NCBI GenBank assembly: GCA_029532415.1
Contig: JAQOTA010000069.1
Location: forward strand, 2,604,001 to 2,668,000
Length of the DNA: 64,000 nucleotides
Reading direction: 5' to 3'
From: Marasmius tenuissimus
Taxonomy: Eukaryota > Basidiomycota > Agaricomycetes > Agaricales > Marasmiaceae
The translations under genes were made by a program, and so were the position numbers. Each line of letters opens with the position of its first letter. The stretch's first letter is position 1. The notes beneath the pieces are model-generated. The model saw nothing but the letters and a program-made list of their open reading frames with translations. It searched no databases and was not told where the DNA came from. Below, in pieces: positions 60,167-64,000 of the stretch.

Positions 60167-60518
60167 GTGAAGGAGAAAGCTGTCGTTTTTTTCTCCCCTT
60201 TCAAAGGGGTTTTCCACGCACCCGGCCCAAGTAGTACAAATGACACCTGGCCAGTTGAGAGGGACAAAAAATCAACAGTCGTGCTCAAGAAGAAGCCATG
60301 GCTCCGGCGATGAATTTGGGACGGCGACTGGCTCCATGCTAATACTATGTTAGTCAGTCTTTTTTGCGAGAGCATCTGCTTACGGAAAGAGACTTCACGA
60401 GTCCCATGATTCTCTGGAACCACTGCAATAGAACCTCTCTAGTTTTAGAGTGACGTGGGTGTGGGGACAGGTACGCAACCTGGATAGTATATCCTTACCA
60501 CGATGGTCTTAAATCAAC

Positions 60519-60610
60519 TCCCTGGTAGTATATCGGTTAGTACACGCGCCTGTCATAATTGAGGCAAATCTAATGCGCGCGAAAGCTGGGTTCGACTCCC
60601 AGCCAGGGAG
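60519..60610 (+). tRNA. tRNA-Asp (GTC) with 20-nt intron, copy 3
   Basis: Same mature tRNA, intron of 20 nt. It lies ~105 bp from the 3' end of the convergent TPX2-like gene. T7 run at 60628-60634. Confidence 0.93.
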
Positions 60611-60716
60611 ATGTATCCTTCTAATCCTTTTTTTCTTCCTTCTACCTAAGTATCTTTCTCATCACTCCAAAGTAGAGAAAAATATAACACTCTATTCCAA
60701 TCCTACACATCATACA

Positions 60717-63700
60717 TCACACCCCAAACCTCTCAACCAACTCCCCAACCCTCCTCCTCGCCTCCTCATCCATCCTCCTCCTAACCTCCCTAACCTCCCT
60801 CGCTTCCTCGTCTTCCTTCGCCTGTCGACGTGCGTCTTCCTCCCGTTTCTTCTCTTCGTTTTTGTAAGCGACTGATGCGTCGAATTCGGCTCGTTGGGCG
60901 AGACGCTGGGAGGTGTGGGTGGGGAGGTGGGTTGTGAGGGGGATCGTTGGGCGGTGGGTTGAGGTGAGGAGGGTCGAGGTCGAGGTTGATGTCAAAGTCG
61001 ACGTAGAAGCAGATCCCGAGTTCTCCCTCTCCCTCTCCCTCCTAGCAGCGATCCTCGAATCAGATCGAAAACTAAACTCGAAAGGTCTAGTCGATGGGGG
61101 AGGGGGCGGTGGACCCATCACCGAGACGGACGAAGAGCCCAAATTCGAAGAGACCCCCACCACCGAACCCGAAGGTACCCTCTCCCTTCGTTGCTTTCCT
61201 CTACTACCTATCCCCCTCGGAACCTGCGCAGAAACGACTCTCCCCCTCCCCCTCCCCCTCCCCCTCCCCCTTCCACCTCGACTCCCACTCCCAGAAACAC
61301 CCAAACCTCCCCTGGCATCAGGAAGCGGAGGTACCCTCGTCGTCTTTCTCGCTCGTTTCGAATTCCGATCTTCGTCTTCGTCTTCGTCCCCCGGGTGTTC
61401 GTGGTCTTCGCGACTAGAGCTCCGCCGTTTCTTTCGCGGTGAGAGTTGCGATACGGTGAGGATATCCGACTCTGACGTGTGAGGTGTAGAAGACGAGGTG
61501 GACGACAACGAACCGGATAACGACGACGAGTGAAGTTCAGATTCGAGCGTGTCAGCTAGAGGTACCGGTGTAGAGTCGGCCGGGGTGGTTGGTACAACTG
61601 GTAGAGGAGGCTCTGGGATATCGCTGCTATCCTCCTGAGCTGAAGCTAAAGCTAAAGTGGGGATCGAAGGCTAAAAGAAAAAGAGAGAGGGGGGGGGGAG
61701 AAACGAAATCAACAACCGAAAAATAAAATAAAAAAACACCACAGAAAAGCAAGAACGTACCTCCTCTCCCTCAACCTTCTCCTTCCCCTTCCCCTTCGCC
61801 CCCACAGAACCAACCCTCATCTTCGCTGTCCTAGGCGGTGCTGCTGCTGAGGAAACAACCCGTGCCTTCTTCCCCACACGTTCAGATTCCCCAATCCCAA
61901 TCCCACTCGTCGCTCCCTTCCTCTTCCCCGGAGGAGGAGGAGGAGGAGGAGGAGGAAAAAGTTCAAAAGGTCCAGCGCCGCCCCCTTTCCCCTTCCCCTT
62001 CCCCTTCACCGCCAGCATAGGTCTAGATCGCATAACCGCAGCTTTCGAAGAGGCGACGGTGGAGGTAGACGCAGAACGGTTATGTCTCGTGGAAGTGGAC
62101 GACCCCGACACCGAACGTACGTTGCCAGCCGCAGTCGGAAGTGGAAGTGGAAGCGTGACCTTTTTCTCTTCCTCCTCCTCCTCCGACGCAACGACACCCA
62201 CTAAAGATGATGACGATGGCGGTGGCAATGGGGGGTCAATAGAAGACGAAGACGGTCCAGTAGATGATGCTGTGTCGGAGTAGGAAAAAGAAACGAGTTG
62301 GAGTTGGGCGTCCGTTTCCGTTTCCGTTACGGTAGGCGTGGTGGTGGTGGATGGGAGCGGTTCGGGTCGTTCCTCTACTACTACTGGGGAGGTAGGAATA
62401 GTCGAATCTGGGGGAGAAACGAGCTGGGTGTCCGTCGAGTCTGGGGTTGGGGTTGGGGTCGGGGTTGGGGAAGACAAAGAAACGGTGGTGGTGGCGGTAG
62501 ACGAAGAACGAGTGTGTCTCAAGGGTGGAGGTGGGGGTGGGGGTGGGGGTGCTTTCGATTTAGGCTTCGAGGGAACGGGAGCAGTCGTCGTCGGGGGTGG
62601 AGGTTTGGCCTTGGATTGTACCTTCCCCTTCCCTTTCACCTTCGTCTCCTTTTCCTTCCCCTGTACGAGCTTCACAGACGGCTCTTTAGGTGACGATGAG
62701 AAAGCACCCATCGATGCTGCTACCGGGATCATAGGTACGGACTCGGGTTGAGATGTTTGCCCAAGAGATAGAGGTTCGGGTTCTTCGTCCTGAGAAACAG
62801 CACCTTGCGGCGGAAGTGACATGTCGAGAGGCGGTTCGGGGTCGAGTTGAGCTGGTGGGTCCTGTTCTTCTACACGTTCGAGGGGTGGTGGGGAAGTGGA
62901 ATCTAGAGGATAGACGAGCTGGGTATCCGAATCCGTCTCTGGGGTTGGGATTGGGGAAGACGAAGACGAAGACGTGCTCGCACCCGTGGTGGTGGTGGTG
63001 GTGGTGGACGCAGAACGGATATGTCTCGTTGTGGATGTGGTGACGGATGATTTGGATCTCGAGGTTGGAGGAGGTGGAGGTGCTTTCGAGAGAGCAGTCG
63101 TCGGACGCGGACGCGGAGGTTTGGTCTTGACCTGCACCTTCTTCCCCTTTATCGTCGTCGTCGTCTTCCTTTCCTTTCCCTGCTCGAGCTTCACAGACGG
63201 CTCAGGACGATCTTCAGGTGACGACGAAAAAGCACCAGCCGTAGTCGATGGCGATGTCGATGCTACCGGTTTCGTAGCTTCGGGCTCGGGTTCAGATGCC
63301 TGCTTGACCTCTTCATCTCGCAACGAGAACGGCGGCGGAGAAGGTAGAGATTGTAACGGCTGCTCCGGTATTGTAGATTCGGGTACCTGCTCTTCGTCTT
63401 CGTCTCGTGAGGCGGCACTCAACGGGAATGGCGGCGGTGAAGGCGGAGGTGAGGGTTGTACAGCGTCAAGAGGCGCATCGAGGTCGAGTTGGGTGGAGGG
63501 TGCCTCTACACCCGATGGCTCTATGGGTCCGTTCAAAGGAGAGGTAGGGGTCGACGACGACACTGGGGATAAGATGGAAGAAACGTTGGTCTCGAGCACA
63601 GGTGTTGGGTCTGGATGATTGGGTACCGGTGCGTCCGTATACGAGGGGGAAGACGACGATTCTGGCTGGGAGATCTTTGGAGGACCGAATATCTTCTTTG

Positions 63701-63985
63701 TTGGGAGCTTCTCCTGCTTGGCCGGCGATTTCCTATCAATGTTTGAATTAGCACCTTGAAGGACTCGAAGATATACGTACGAGGTACTAGGTTTCTTCGC
63801 TGGCGATTTCCTGTCCAAAAGAGGTCAGCACCAACGAGAGACGAGATATAGACAAAGACGCACGATGGCTGGGTAAAACCAAACTGTCGACTATACATCA
63901 TCAACCTGCCTGCCATTCCAGTGTTGATACTATCAGACGTCGTATCCATATCGATGTCGTTGTCCAAGTCCATGGTCACATTCAT
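60717..63985 (-). CDS. Large low-complexity protein with TPX2-like C-terminus
   Basis: Exons run from the 5' side as 63985-63864, 63810-63781, 63732-61761 and 61670-60717 and join in phase, ~1,000 residues. An ATG stands at 63985, but the frame is open to the window edge, so the true start may lie outside. The N-terminus is acidic (MDLDNDIDMDTTSDS). Two consecutive exons begin with KSPAK, a CDK-type S-P-x-K site. The long central exon is Pro/Ser/Thr-rich with repeated poly-Pro and DTQLVYP/DTQLVSP modules. The last exon has a basic patch (SPRKKRRSSSRED), an RG repeat, then PFEFSFRSDSRIAARRERERE and HTSQRLAQRAEFDASVAYKNEEKKR with a charged helix. These resemble TPX2 C-terminal motifs (F-x-F...R..R..EFD), which bind microtubules and kinesin. 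The usual final KAxPxP is missing. The TPX2 link is inference. Confidence 0.65.
61240..61275 (-). repeat. GGGGGA repeat encoding RG dipeptides
   Basis: CCCCCT hexamers in tandem on the plus strand are read on the minus strand as an Arg-Gly run (GGRGRGRGRGRGR). In the mRNA it is a G-rich tract capable of forming a quadruplex. RG repeats usually bind RNA or nucleic acid. Confidence 0.75.
62442..62470 (+). repeat. GGGGTT-type tract with quadruplex potential
   Basis: Five G4 runs separated by TT or TC (ggggttggggttgggg...) on the plus strand, inside the Pro/Thr-coding part of the minus-strand gene. It resembles a ciliate telomere repeat but here encodes a Pro-Thr repeat (PTPTPTP). Confidence 0.75.
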
Positions 63986-64000
63986 CAGCTCTGTCTGGTT

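Larger units (their letters stand above)
58914..60290. repeat. Unit 2 of the tRNA-bearing segmental duplication
   Basis: Begins with gagaaggtgaagaatttattgttgaagcactggg and follows the same order as unit 1: a decayed flanking sequence (gggc.ggcta.gataccgacaggc.gccca, 59090 / 57417), tRNA-Glu, tRNA-Asp. Confidence 0.65.

Noticed and set aside
62442..62470. Telomere-like GGGGTT repeats as an internal telomere
   Set aside because: Only a few units, inside a coding exon, and fungal telomeres are mostly TTAGGG; best explained as a Pro-Thr codon repeat.
62298..63618. Long plus-strand frames rich in Gly/Val/Asp
   Set aside because: They are antisense shadows of the Pro/Ser/Thr-rich minus-strand gene, whose introns and phases fit well.
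1..64000. CRISPR arrays, operons, ribosome binding sites, riboswitches
   Set aside because: The window is eukaryotic in structure (introns, tRNA introns); nothing resembling such prokaryotic features was seen.

Overview
The window looks like chromosomal DNA of a filamentous basidiomycete, most likely an agaricomycete of the Rhizoctonia/Ceratobasidium type. The reasons are genes cut by many 50-75 bp GT-AG introns, secreted heme and flavin oxidases with signal peptides, a MYND-finger family, UbiA-type membrane enzymes, and tRNA genes with introns just 3' of the anticodon. The species assignment is inference. I see no bacterial or viral genes. All exon models were built by hand from splice consensus, reading phase and comparison between paralogs inside the window.

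Layout. Positions 1-9,000 are gene-poor and hold two diverged direct copies of a ~2.6-2.8 kb repeat (from base 1 and from 6334), each with a decayed ORF, plus a short Mutator-like element (3130-3956) with ~120 bp inverted ends and an exact 9-bp target duplication. Positions 10,167-25,269 are an array of two interleaved gene families: MYND-finger proteins (MYND-A, -B, -C) and multi-pass membrane proteins (TM-1 pseudogene, TM-2, TM-3). TM-2 lies in a ~3 kb AT-rich stretch almost without CpG. Positions 26,163-47,123 hold oxidative and prenyl-type genes: a secreted FAD-linked oxidase, TM-4, UbiA-1, TM-5, a DyP-type peroxidase and UbiA-2. A long poor region follows, then MYND-D (52,576-54,669) and part of another membrane protein. 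The right end has a tRNA-Glu/tRNA-Asp cluster made by segmental duplication, followed by a large low-complexity protein with TPX2-like C-terminal motifs whose 3' end was copied into the tRNA cluster.

How it fits together. The four MYND genes share a ~430-residue N-terminal domain I cannot name, the same three-exon structure and a conserved upstream block (TCACCTGATG, then usually an E-box CACGTG). They are therefore probably co-regulated recent duplicates; one further promoter copy has no gene behind it. The TM family keeps a nine-exon structure with two tiny exons (42 and 22 nt) in the copies checked. Two UbiA paralogs with an altered first Asp-rich motif, the FAD oxidase and the DyP peroxidase could form a loose specialised-metabolism neighbourhood, but nothing in the sequence proves this. 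Several paralogs carry single-base frameshifts, which are either young pseudogenisation or assembly errors.
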